From Amaranthus tricolor (Eukaryota > Streptophyta > Magnoliopsida > Caryophyllales > Amaranthaceae), in assembly GCF_026212465.1 (NCBI RefSeq), contig NC_080053.1, forward strand, positions 16,540,156 to 16,604,155: a stretch of DNA of 64,000 nucleotides. Direction: 5' to 3'. The notes under the pieces were generated by a model. It had not been told where the DNA came from, did not search any database, and saw nothing but the letters and a program-made list of their open reading frames with translations. Below, piece by piece: positions 48,937-59,474 of the stretch; within the stretch, counting starts at the first letter, position 1; each line of letters begins with the position of its first letter. A program made the translations under genes and the position numbers.

Positions 48937-50200
48937 AACTCCCCCAAGCCAAACCCTTGCTTGTCCCCAAGCAAATGAACCGTCAAAGAAAAGTGGAGAT
49001 CATATAGGTCAACAAAGTTCTTCCCCAAAGGTTTTCGAAATTCATTTAAAAGCAACTTCAAACGACTCGGCATTTATGCACACTCAACATCAATCCGTAC
49101 TATCATAGCGCAATCAGGCTTTCACGATTCATCCAAAAGGTAACCAGTTAAGGCCATCGTAAACACATCATAAATCAAATGAGGAGGTACTCACGGGGCA
49201 ACTCACCACTCCATTGTCGATGAGTCTAGAACTCATTACACACACCGAAGTAGTGAAAATGACTACTTCTATTCCCCAGCAGTGTTTCCCTCCCAAATCT
49301 CACTCTCATGTGTCTTGAAGGACAAAAAGTTCTCTCCAATGCAAACAACATTCTAAAGACTTTCACTTTAACTTTGCTATCCTTCTCCTTCGAAATAGAC
49401 TTCAACTACCAAGAGAATCAATTCAGGCTAATAATGGGAGCAACGTTGGCTAAGGTTATTGGTCGTGCTAAAAGTATGAGACCTAGTAGGGACAGTAGGG
49501 AGTGAAATCTCTTTTCTCGCAACAACACACACTTCGAGCATAAACATCATATAACCAATCTTAAATAAACTTAACCAATGAAATTTCGAGCTTCTGAAAG
49601 AACAATATATTACCCCTTTTTATTTAATTTATAACTAAAAGCAAAAATCACATTCTTTTTGTTGTTTTTGTTGAGTTTTTTTCTTTCTTTTTCTTTTTTT
49701 TAAAGAAATAATACTTGGGGGTGTCTATATACAGAAGAGTTTAAAAGAAGCTCGAGATTTTACCATCATGGATCAGTAACCACACCAACAACCAACATCA
49801 AACTTAAATAATTGATTCACTCCCTAAGGTGTAAGAGGGGGAAATTTTGGGATTGTGGAGCTTTAGTAATGCAGGTTGAAAGAAAAGGGGCTCAAGCTCA
49901 AGAGGGCTAAAACCTAAAGTCAAGTAGTGCAAGGTGGCTTTTTAGTCCATGTGGTTTCAAGTAACATCTAAGCCTGAAAATCATTTTCAACAAGGTATAT
50001 CTAGTCAAATTCTAGGAGGAGTAAAGCAAAGTCAAGATCGGTCTAGCCCCTAATGGGCATCCTAGCACATAATGCACACACATTTGATTAGGCCAACTCA
50101 CCAGCTAACCTACTCATGCTCATGAGGTAATTAAATGCCACTTAATTGGTTCTCAAATTAGGAGTGTCTGCAGTTTGCCTCTGACATCCAAATAACAGTA
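48937..50200. other. Non-coding part of the Athila-like internal region
   Basis: Lies between the purine tract and the protease-like frame. No coding sequence is recognised here, although pol should occupy this place in a complete element. It contains AT-rich filler and a short direct repeat of CAAGCTCAAG type near 49888. Confidence 0.5.
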
Positions 50201-50320
50201 TCACATGCCAAAATACCAGTCAAAACATTTTGCAAAATTCATTTTAGGGGAAAGGACAATGTTACTCATATATAGAGGATTCCAAAGGGGATTCCAACAA
50301 TTCTCATCAAGCCATAACAC

Positions 50321-50354
<34 letters not shown>

Positions 50355-51646
50355 TATGCATGCGAGAAATAAAACCTAACTCTATATGTTGAAAATGATA
50401 AAAAAGAATGCAGGTGCATGAGTGAGTGCGTGAGTGGAAAGTGATTATCCCCCCAAGCCAGCCCAAGCACGGTTCGCAGTGTTTGGCAAAAGATCAAATA
50501 AATGATCACTGGCCCGAACCACCACCTCCAGGACCAGAGGGACCACATCTCATGAGTGCAGAATGAGGGATTAATACCCTTGATGTCATCAATAGTGTAC
50601 CCAATAACACTCTTATACTTTTTCAGAACTGTGAGTAATCGCTCAATTTGAGTGCCGTTGAGTTTAGCATTGACAATAACAGGGTAAGTGTCATTATCCT
50701 CTAGAAAGACATACTTCAAAGAAGGAAGGAGGGGTTTTAATTCTACCTGAGGAGGCGTAGTACATTCCTTTCGTTCCTCAATGGTGGACACCTTCCAAGG
50801 TGGGATGTCCTCAAACTGAGCTTTTGCAGGAACAATTGTATGTGCAACATCTAAAACTGGGACCATCTCAATCACATCGGCCCTATCCTTCTCATAGTTG
50901 CCTTCAATAGCTGCATAAAGTAGATCAACAATGGGGGGTGTGGACTCCCGCTCTGTAGTAGCATCAACTATCGCATCCACCTGATAAACAGTCTCCCCAA
51001 TGGCAGAATGTGCCATGGATGAGGGGAGATGGAAATGCAGCTGTTCTCCCAAAATTTCAAGTGATAACTTCCCATTCTTCACATCAAAATTGGCTGCTGT
51101 AGTCTTTAAAAAATCACGACCCAAAATCACCGGAATGCGGGCATCCTCTTCCATATTCATAATGACGAAATCGCAGGGTACGAAGTAATTACCAACTTGG
51201 ACGGGGAAATCCTCAAGAATACCAACTGGGTATCTCATAGATCGATCGGCTAATTGTATAGACATCCGAGTGGCTTTCATCTCACCATTGATCTTTTTGC
51301 ATAGCGTTAACGACATCACACTCACACTAGCCCCTAAATCAGCAAGGGCTACGACAGACACATCTTTCCCAAACTTCAGCGGGATAGTAAAACTACCAGG
51401 ATTAGCATGTTTCTTAGGAACCTTGCATCCCAAAATAGCACTACATTGCCCATTCAAAGTTTCCACCACACTCTCCTCTAGCTTGCGTTTATTGGAAATA
51501 ATGTCCTTGAGGAATTTAGCATAAGAGGCCATTTCCTTAATGGCTTCCAAGAAGGGGATGTTGATTTGTAGCTTGCTCAAAACTTGAAGAAATTTTCCAT
51601 ATTTATGCTCAAGCTTCGCCTGTGCCAATCTAGAAGGAAATTGCAC
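50201..51646 (-). pseudogene. Athila-like protease region with truncated pol
   Basis: The frame has no ATG at its head (GTG at 51646) and is open upstream, so it is a polyprotein piece. It carries a retropepsin-like fold with ADLGASVSVM in place of DTG/DSG, then LADRSMRYPVGILEDFPVQV and DARIPVILGRDFLKT, typical of Athila proteases. The junction to reverse transcriptase follows (LKPLLPSLKYVFLEDNDTYP, DDIKGINPSFCTHEM). After that the text becomes unrelated: a lysine run from the 32-base T tract at 50322-50353 and a short tail. Reverse transcriptase and everything beyond it are missing. Confidence 0.82.
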
Positions 51647-51810
51647 TAGTAGTGTGTAAGTTCGATCGGCAATTGTGGGCTTGTCTGAATTAACTGGCTC
51701 ATCCGTTTTTTCTTCAGAGATGTCATCATTAGTTCCTGGATCTGGAACAACAATAGGTGAAGTTTTTACCTTAGGGGCTGGATCATGAAGTGTGCTACCA
51801 CTCCTCGTAG

Positions 51811-53193
51811 TTATTGCATTGAGTTGCTGATGTGGGGATGTGGTTGGGTTCCTTTCTGTGTTTTCCGGAAGTTGCCCTTTTGCATGGATAAGTTACTCAA
51901 TTGCTGAGCCATTTGAGCCATCTGAGTGTCGATCATTTTGTTGTGAGCCAAAATCTGATTAATGGAGGTGCTGAAGTATTCATTTTGCTTGCTTTGGGTA
52001 GCAATAAAGTTCTCCATCAAGCTCTCAAGGTTGGACTTCGGTGGATGTTGTTGTTGAGGTGGGAAGGGAGGCCTTTGTTGGAAACCCGATGGTATGTTGT
52101 ACGAGGATGAGGGATTCTGCGCATTTTTGTTTTTGTAGGAAAAATTTGGATGATCCCTCCATCCTGAATTGAAGGTGTTGGAGTAGGGGTTGTATTGTTG
52201 TCTCGCATTCTGATTTTGGATGGCATTGACTTGTTCCACAGCAGCAACCCCTTCGGCTTGAAGTTGGCAATCGACACTAGAATGCCCACTTAAGCCCCAA
52301 GCACCACAAACTTTATTTATTGCAACTACATCCAATTGCTCAACCTTCCTTGTCAAAGCCTGTACATTATTAGTCAAAGCAACAATAGCATCCACTTCAT
52401 ACCTACCACCTCGCCTTGGAATTGATTGTTCTCGCCAGTGGTAATTTGAAGCCATATCATCAAGAATTTTCTTGGCCTGGGTCAGTGTTTTCATCATGAA
52501 GTTACCCCCAGCAGCAGCATCCAAAGAAGTTTGGATCTCATGCCTCAAAGCATTGTAGACTGTCTCAATAACCATCCAATCCGGTAATCCATGATGTGGG
52601 CACTTTCTGATTAGACTTTTAAATCTGTCCCATGCATCATAGAGTGATTCCCCGTCTTTTTGCTTGAAAGTAGAGATCTCATTTCGGTACTTTGAAGTTT
52701 TTTCGGGTGGGTAGTATCGATGCAAGAATGCCTTTTTCAGAGCCTCCCAAGTACCAATGGAGTTGGGTTCTTCCTCATGAAGCCACTGTTTAGCCGCCCC
52801 CGCAAGAGAAAAAGGGAAAGCTATTAACATTAATTGATCGGAGGTGACGTTGTTGTACTTGTGTGTCATGCACTTGTCGATGAACAGATTAATATGGTCG
52901 GTTGGGCTCTCATTTTCAATACCATGAAATTGGTCCTGAGCGATCCAGTTGAAAAATGCTGACTGGATCTCATACTGGTTCCCGGAAATCTCTGGCCTCA
53001 CAATGCTTGTAGTGACAATGCTAGCATCAGGAGTGATGTAATCCAGGAGGGGTTTCTCTGGTGTTTTAGTCATGGTTAAATCTTCCCTTCTCTTGTTTCT
53101 TCGCCTTCTTTGCCTAGAGTTGAGTTTTCTTGCTGTTGCTTCGATTTCAGGGTCAAAAGGTACTAGTTCGTGTCCCTGTCCTCTGGTTTGCAT
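51811..53193 (-). CDS. Athila-like gag protein
   Basis: 460 codons from ATG at 53193 (MQTRGQGHELVPFDPEIE). It encodes a basic N-terminus (RQRRRRNKRRED) and a retrotransposon gag domain (about residues 85-260; FHGIENESPTDHINLFIDKC, FPFSLAGAAKQWLHEE, DGESLYDAWDRFKSLIRKCPHHGLPDW). A single-knuckle remnant CGAWGLSGHSSVDC comes next, then an asparagine/glutamine/proline-rich tail. It stops at 51811; the protease frame follows 165 bp on in another frame. Gag coats element RNA in virus-like particles. The frame is intact, so gag could still be made if transcribed. The primer site lies about 120 bp upstream. Confidence 0.85.
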   Translation of the reverse strand: MQTRGQGHELVPFDPEIEATARKLNSRQRRRRNKRREDLTMTKTPEKPLLDYITPDASIVTTSIVRPEISGNQYEIQSAFFNWIAQDQFHGIENESPTDHINLFIDKCMTHKYNNVTSDQLMLIAFPFSLAGAAKQWLHEEEPNSIGTWEALKKAFLHRYYPPEKTSKYRNEISTFKQKDGESLYDAWDRFKSLIRKCPHHGLPDWMVIETVYNALRHEIQTSLDAAAGGNFMMKTLTQAKKILDDMASNYHWREQSIPRRGGRYEVDAIVALTNNVQALTRKVEQLDVVAINKVCGAWGLSGHSSVDCQLQAEGVAAVEQVNAIQNQNARQQYNPYSNTFNSGWRDHPNFSYKNKNAQNPSSSYNIPSGFQQRPPFPPQQQHPPKSNLESLMENFIATQSKQNEYFSTSINQILAHNKMIDTQMAQMAQQLSNLSMQKGNFRKTQKGTQPHPHISNSMQ

Positions 53194-53314
53194 GCAACAA
53201 AAGAAACTAAAAGCAAAGGGTTAAATAAACAAGGGAGGGGGACCTAACCTAAGCAGAATCAGAGAAAAAGAATCAATTTAAACTCAGAAAATAAACACTA
53301 AACTAATCCGTTGT

Positions 53315-53332
53315 TCCCCGGCAACGGCGCCA
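53315..53332 (-). other. Primer-binding site of the Athila-like element
   Basis: On the minus strand TGGCGCCGTTGCCGGGGA, five bases from the LTR border at 53338. It is the usual primer site of Athila and related plant gypsy elements. Confidence 0.85.
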
Positions 53333-53337
53333 AAATT

Positions 53338-54904
53338 TGATAGGTCGTTTATGTACTATCAAACAAATTCTAATATGACACTAGTATAGCAACAGTCAGG
53401 GTCGAATCCACAGGGAACAATGAAGTAAGTGATTATTTTCCGGCTACCAATTGATCCTAGGTAACACACAAATTAGGAGAATATATATCTAGACTAACTA
53501 AACAACTAGAGCACAAACAATTAAACTAGAAAGGTAGATCGATGATACTAAAACATCCAGGGATAAACTTCCCCACTAGCATGATATGATGACAATGAGA
53601 TCCTACTACCCTTACAACAATCATAACCAAGTTCAATAGGACGAATACACCATTAAGAATACTAATAAATCCTTTCGAAGACTATTAGCTTCACTACCAT
53701 ACTATCAAACCTATTTTCATGGAATCAAGTATAATAATGACATTGAGCACAGTATTCTATAAGATCCAACAATCAAATCTATCTATTTTCATGAAGATTA
53801 TCAAGTCCTTGATCTAAAAGACAATTCATTCAACTCTAACTTTCGTTAACAAAGAATAAATTGTTAACCACAATTTCCAAAGTTTCCATTGAATAACGTA
53901 AGTTAACTAGCATAAGAGATCAAGCATGAACAAGGATTATGCATAACAAAAAGGGATTGAAACTCAATAATTCATCATCAAAATCATGGCTAGGGTTCCA
54001 TCTAACCCTAGATTAAGAAACTACTCACACATATTAATTACAACAAAACAAGAATTCATTAAAAGAAACATGATTAAAAATAATAACAAGAAAAGGGATA
54101 AAGAAATAGTACTTGAATTCGAATACCAAATGACGAACGAAAGTAAATGAAGTTACAAAGTTTCTTCCCTAAAGTGAAGAATTAAAAGTCTCTAAAAAAC
54201 GGAGAAAAATTGTTAACCTCCCCGTTCTATTACATTCCCTAGTGATTAAATAAGAAAACTGCACGGAAAACGGTTATTAAAGCAGGACCGGGCCGGGTTT
54301 CTGACAGACCGGACCGGGTTTCTAGAAGACCGGACCGGGTTTATGAAAGACCCGACCGGGCCCGTGTGCTGAGAATTTTCCAGAGAATAGAAATTGCAGG
54401 ACCCGACCTGGTTTAAGCAAGACCCGACCGGGTCCGTGGGTTGATCATTCCAGCAAGTGATTTTAGACAAACCCGGCCGGGTTTAAGCTTGACCCGACCG
54501 GGTCCTGGGCTTGGATGCTTACGTTCTTATTTCTTGCTTGAAATCACCCGGGTATGAAAATACCCGCCCGGGCCTATCATCTTGTGCTTACTTTTCTTCA
54601 TGAGAACACGGTAAAAGTACAAACGAAACCCAACGGGACTAAAAGCATGTCCGAATGGGCCCGTGAGCTCACAAAAGTGTCGTAATGCGGTCTCGAACTC
54701 TGCCAAATCTCGAAGCACACATTCTAATGCTCAGGAGTGATTCGCTTCCAATACAAGAGTGGAGTAAAATGGCTGAAATAATCAAAGACACACAAAACTC
54801 CAACCAAGCGTAAAATCACATGGAAAATTCGAAATCACACATCAAAATGCCATAAAAATGCAAGGGAAGGGAGCATAAAAGTATAGTATAAAGTGCACAG
54901 ATCA
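53338..54904 (-). repeat. Middle LTR of the Athila-like composite
   Basis: Same length as the left LTR (offset 5968 bp). It differs at about five sites near its left end and otherwise appears identical. Confidence 0.88.
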
Positions 54905-56288
54905 AACTCCCCCAAGCCAAACCCTTGCTTGTCCCCAAGCAAATGAACCGTCAAAGAAAAGTGGAGATCATATAGGTCAACAAAGTTCTTCCCCAAAGGT
55001 TTTCGAAATTCATTTAAAAGCAACTTCAAACGACTCGGCATTTATGCACACTCAACATCAATCCGTACTATCATAGCGCAATCAGGCTTTCACGATTCAT
55101 CCAAAAGGTAACCAGTTAAGGCCATCGTAAACACATCATAAATCAAATGAGGAGGTACTCACGGGGCAACTCACCACTCCATTGTCGATGAGTCTAGAAC
55201 TCATTACACACACCGAAGTAGTGAAAATGACTACTTCTATTCCCCAGCAGTGTTTCCCTCCCAAATCTCACTCTCATGTGTCTTGAAGGACAAAAAGTTC
55301 TCTCCAATGCAAACAACATTCTAAAGACTTTCACTTTAACTTTGCTATCCTTCTCCTTCGAAATAGACTTCAACTACCAAGAGAATCAATTCAGGCTAAT
55401 AATGGGAGCAACGTTGGCTAAGGTTATTGGTCGTGCTAAAAGTATGAGACCTAGTAGGGACAGTAGGGAGTGAAATCTCTTTTCTCGCAACAACACACAC
55501 TTCGAGCATAAACATCATATAACCAATCTTAAATAAACTTAACCAATGAAATTTCGAGCTTCTGAAAGAACAATATATTACCCCTTTTTATTTAATTTAT
55601 AACTAAAAGCAAAAATCACATTCTTTTTGTTGTTTTTGTTGAGTTTTTTTCTTTCTTTTTCTTTTTTTTAAAGAAATAATACTTGGGGGTGTCTATATAC
55701 AGAAGAGTTTAAAAGAAGCTCGAGATTTTACCATCATGGATCAGTAACCACACCAACAACCAACATCAAACTTAAATAATTGATTCACTCCCTAAGGTGT
55801 AAGAGGGGGAAATTTTGGGATTGTGGAGCTTTAGTAATGCAGGTTGAAAGAAAAGGGGCTCAAGCTCAAGAGGGCTAAAACCTAAAGTCAAGTAGTGCAA
55901 GGTGGCTTTTTAGTCCATGTGGTTTCAAGTAACATCTAAGCCTGAAAATCATTTTCAACAAGGTATATCTAGTCAAATTCTAGGAGGAGTAAAGCAAAGT
56001 CAAGATCGGTCTAGCCCCTAATGGGCATCCTAGCACATAATGCACACACATTTGATTAGGCCAACTCACCAGCTAACCTACTCATGCTCATGAGGTAATT
56101 AAATGCCACTTAATTGGTTCTCAAATTAGGAGTGTCTGCAGTTTGCCTCTGACATCCAAATAACAGTATCACATGCCAAAATACCAGTCAAAACATTTTG
56201 CAAAATTCATTTTAGGGGAAAGGACAATGTTACTCATATATAGAGGATTCCAAAGGGGATTCCAACAATTCTCATCAAGCCATAACAC

Positions 56289-56322
<34 letters not shown>

Positions 56323-57211
56323 TATGCATGCGAGAAATAAAACCTAACTCTATATGTTGAAAATGATAAAAAAGAATGCAGGTGCATGAGTGAGTGCGTG
56401 AGTGGAAAGTGATTATCCCCCCAAGCCAGCCCAAGCACGGTTCGCAGTGTTTGGCAAAAGATCAAATAAATGATCACTGGCCCGAACCACCACCTCCAGG
56501 ACCAGAGGGACCACATCTCATGAGTGCAGAATGAGGGATTAATACCCTTGATGTCATCAATAGTGTACCCAATAACACTCTTATACTTTTTCAGAACTGT
56601 GAGTAATCGCTCAATTTGAGTGCCGTTGAGTTTAGCATTGACAATAACAGGGTAAGTGTCATTATCCTCTAGAAAGACATACTTCAAAGAAGGAAGGAGG
56701 GGTTTTAATTCTACCTGAGGAGGCGTAGTACATTCCTTTCGTTCCTCAATGGTGGACACCTTCCAAGGTGGGATGTCCTCAAACTGAGCTTTTGCAGGAA
56801 CAATTGTATGTGCAACATCTAAAACTGGGACCATCTCAATCACATCGGCCCTATCCTTCTCATAGTTGCCTTCAATAGCTGCATAAAGTAGATCAACAAT
56901 GGGGGGTGTGGACTCCCGCTCTGTAGTAGCATCAACTATCGCATCCACCTGATAAACAGTCTCCCCAATGGCAGAATGTGCCATGGATGAGGGGAGATGG
57001 AAATGCAGCTGTTCTCCCAAAATTTCAAGTGATAACTTCCCATTCTTCACATCAAAATTGGCTGCTGTAGTCTTTAAAAAATCACGACCCAAAATCACCG
57101 GAATGCGGGCATCCTCTTCCATATTCATAATGACGAAATCGCAGGGTACGAAGTAATTACCAACTTGGACGGGGAAATCCTCAAGAATACCAACTGGGTA
57201 TCTCATAGATC
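54905..57211 (-). pseudogene. Second, truncated internal segment with protease-like frame
   Basis: It repeats 48937-51243 without visible change, including the 32-base T tract (56290-56321). The protease-like frame (down to 56169) stops matching at SMRYPVGILED and beyond: at 57211 the sequence jumps into LTR text (position equivalent to 47930). Gag, primer site and the first part of the protease are lost. The join shares only CG between the two parents. Confidence 0.85.
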
Positions 57212-58219
57212 GTAAGTTAACTAGCATAAGAGATCAAGCATGAACAAGGATTATGCATAACAAAAAGGGATTGAAACTCAATAATTCATCATCAAAATCA
57301 TGGCTAGGGTTCCATCTAACCCTAGATTAAGAAACTACTCACACATATTAATTACAACAAAACAAGAATTCATTAAAAGAAACATGATTAAAAATAATAA
57401 CAAGAAAAGGGATAAAGAAATAGTACTTGAATTCGAATACCAAATGACGAACGAAAGTAAATGAAGTTACAAAGTTTCTTCCCTAAAGTGAAGAATTAAA
57501 AGTCTCTAAAAAACTGAGAAAAATTGTTAACCTCCCCGTTCTAGTACATTCCCTAGTGATTAAATAAGAAAACTGCACGGAAAACGGTTATTAAAGCAGG
57601 ACCGAACCGGATTTCTGACAGACCGGACCGGGTTTCTGGAAGACCGGACCGGGTTTATGAAAGACCCGATCGGGTCCGTGTGCTGAGAATTTTTCAGAGA
57701 ATAGAAATTGTAGGACCCGACCGGGTTTAAGCAAGACCCGACCGGGTCCGTGGGTTGATCATTCCAGCAAGTGATTTTAGACAAACCCGGCCGGGTTTAA
57801 GCTTGACCCGACCGGGTCCTGGGCTTGGATGCTTACGTTCTTATTTCTTGCTTGAAATCACCTGGGTATGAAAATACCCGCCCGGGCCTATCATCTTGTG
57901 CTTACTTTTCTTCATGAGAACGCGATAAAAGTACAAACGAAACCCAACGGGACTAAAAGCATGTCCGAATGGGCCCGTGAGCTCACAAAAGTGTCGTAAT
58001 GCGGTCTCGAACTCTGCCAAATCTCGAAGCACACATTCTAATGCTCAGGAGTGATTCGCTTCCAATACAAGAGTGGAGTAAAATGGCCTGAAATAATCAA
58101 AGACACACAAAACTCCAACCAAGCGTAAAACCACATGGAAAATGCGAAATCACACATCAAAATGCCATAAAAATGCAAGGGAAGGGAGCATAAAAATATA
58201 GTATAAAGTGCACAGATTA
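57212..58219 (-). repeat. Right LTR, truncated
   Basis: It corresponds to 47930-48936 with roughly 15-20 substitutions, so it is more diverged than the other two LTRs are from each other. It ends GATTA where the others have GATCA, then AATAG. The missing 560 bp is the LTR end that would adjoin the primer site. Confidence 0.85.
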
Positions 58220-58224
58220 AATAG

Positions 58225-58881
58225 AGCTTCTCTCCCCAAGGGTAAGTTTATCTTGTGGTTGGCTCTCTTACACAAGTTGAAGACCAAGGACAAAATTTTC
58301 CTGCTACATTTGATTCCTGATGACATTTGTTGTATGTGTAATTCTGCTACTGAATCTTTTAAGCACATCTTCTTCTCTTGCCCTTTGAGTGCAGAATGCC
58401 TTAGAGGACTTTATTTATGGCTTGGCTTATCGGATCCTCACCTAAACATCTTTACTATGACCAAACATAACTGGAAAGTGACTGGCTGCAAAAAAGAGTC
58501 CTCATCTCCAGTTTATGCAGTCTGTGTTATCTTATCTGGAGAACGAGGAATGAGGCTACATGGCTCTTTCAAATGAGCAGGGTAGATTGCGTTATGAATA
58601 GAATTAGGCATGAGATTAGAACTAGATTCTATAGTCTATATCCTGTAAAGTCTCAAACCTGTGTTTGATTTCAAGATGATGTATGAGTTTCTGTTTGTCC
58701 GTGAGCTCCTCTCTATTGTCTGTGAAGAGTGAATTGGTTCAACCCTTCCTAAAAGGTGGGTCCTTCTTTCATACTGATGTATTTGTACAATAGTGCGGGT
58801 TGTCTCGTCTTATACTGTATCTTTCTATGTTTTGTATCTGTCTTATTTTGAGCAATGAAAATTTTCAATTCTTTAAAAAAC
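58225..58881 (+). pseudogene. LINE ORF2 C-terminus (zf-RVT) and 3' UTR
   Basis: It resumes the LINE after the composite: RASLPKGKFILWLALLHKLKTKD, then CCMCNSATESFKHIFFSC, the zinc-binding domain at the end of plant LINE ORF2. The frame breaks near 58490. The 3' UTR ends TTTGAGCAATGAAAATTTTCAATTCTTTAAAAAA before the 16-bp duplication. Confidence 0.85.
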
Positions 58882-59058
58882 AAATTAGAAACATTTAAGA
58901 TTGAAAACGTGTGTCGGTAAATGTATTAGAACCAAATGAGACATTTAGAGATATAGAAGAAACTTTGCAACAAGGTGCGAACGGAGATCGACAAAATAAT
59001 CGAATACTTCTATTTTAGATAAAACCGACGCCATTGTAGAAGCCAAGATAGAGAGAAA

Positions 59059-59344
59059 ATGACGGTGGGAAAATACTACTGCGATTACTGCGATAAAGAA
59101 TTCCAAGATACTCCTGCTGCGAGAAAGCGTCATCTTCAAGGTCTTCAGCATCAACGTAATCGTAAACTCTGGTACGATTCTCTTTCTCTTCCTCAAGGTA
59201 ATTTTTTCCAATCCTAATCCTCCCTCTCATTGCTCGTTTTCTTATTCTTCTCTTTTTAACTTTGGCATTAGTGCAGCTCCTAATCAGATTAATGTTACTA
59301 CACAGACGTTTGGGAAAGGACTTTGCAATCGCTTCCTTAAAACG
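59059..59344 (+). pseudogene. U1-type zinc-finger gene, first two exons only
   Basis: Exon 59059-59197 starts MTVGKYYCDYCDKEFQDT and contains a U1-C-like C2H2 finger (CDYCDKEF...RKRHLQGLQH). Exon 59277-59344 continues in phase (APNQINVTTQTFGKGLCNRFLKT), the beginning of a CCCH finger that would be completed by the next exon. This pair is seen in plant CCCH proteins resembling the U11/U12 minor-spliceosome 20K protein (ZMAT5-like); that identity is from memory. The donor after 59344 is GTACCT. No continuing exon is seen; copia and hAT debris follow to the window end. The gene is either truncated or has a giant TE-filled intron. The LINE ends 180 bp before the ATG. Confidence 0.6.
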
Positions 59345-59474
59345 GTACCTTTCTAAAAAAAATGTAATTTATTGTTTACAAATTTGAATGCCATGAAGGA
59401 ATATTGGATTGTTTAGTTCGCTGTTTATGATTTGTTTTTCGTTTGATTATTAGCTCCATTAAATCTCTCACAGT

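Larger units (their letters stand above)
47370..58219 (-). mobile_element. Athila-like Ty3/gypsy composite: three LTRs, two internal segments
   Basis: The order on the plus strand is LTR (47370-48936), internal region (48937-53337), LTR (53338-54904), partial internal region (54905-57211) and partial LTR (57212-58219). A single target duplication AATAG borders the whole (47365-47369 and 58220-58224). Removing the insert restores the LINE reading frame. The internal region encodes gag and a protease-like segment on the minus strand but no reverse transcriptase, RNase H or integrase. The element is thus non-autonomous, similar to described TR-GAG elements. Segments 47370-51243 and 53338-57211 look identical except for about five changes in the first 60 bp. 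The structure fits unequal recombination between LTR copies followed by a deletion. Confidence 0.85.
38344..58881 (+). mobile_element. L1-type LINE interrupted by two LTR insertions
   Basis: The LINE pieces are 38344-39813, about 43962-47369 and 58225-58881; together about 5.5 kb. It is bordered by AAATTAGAGATATTTA (38328-38343) and AAATTAGAAACATTTA (58882-58897), a 16-bp target duplication with two mismatches. The right end has an A-rich tail. Domains in order are an ORF1 with a DUF4283-type region and CCHC knuckle, an endonuclease, a reverse transcriptase with FADD box, and a zf-RVT domain. Many stops and frameshifts show it is inactive. The insertion site was a MITE. Confidence 0.85.

Noticed and set aside
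50322..50353. 32-base T tract as a retroposon poly(A) tail
   Set aside because: It recurs identically in the second copy of the composite and has no target duplication beside it; it is part of the element.
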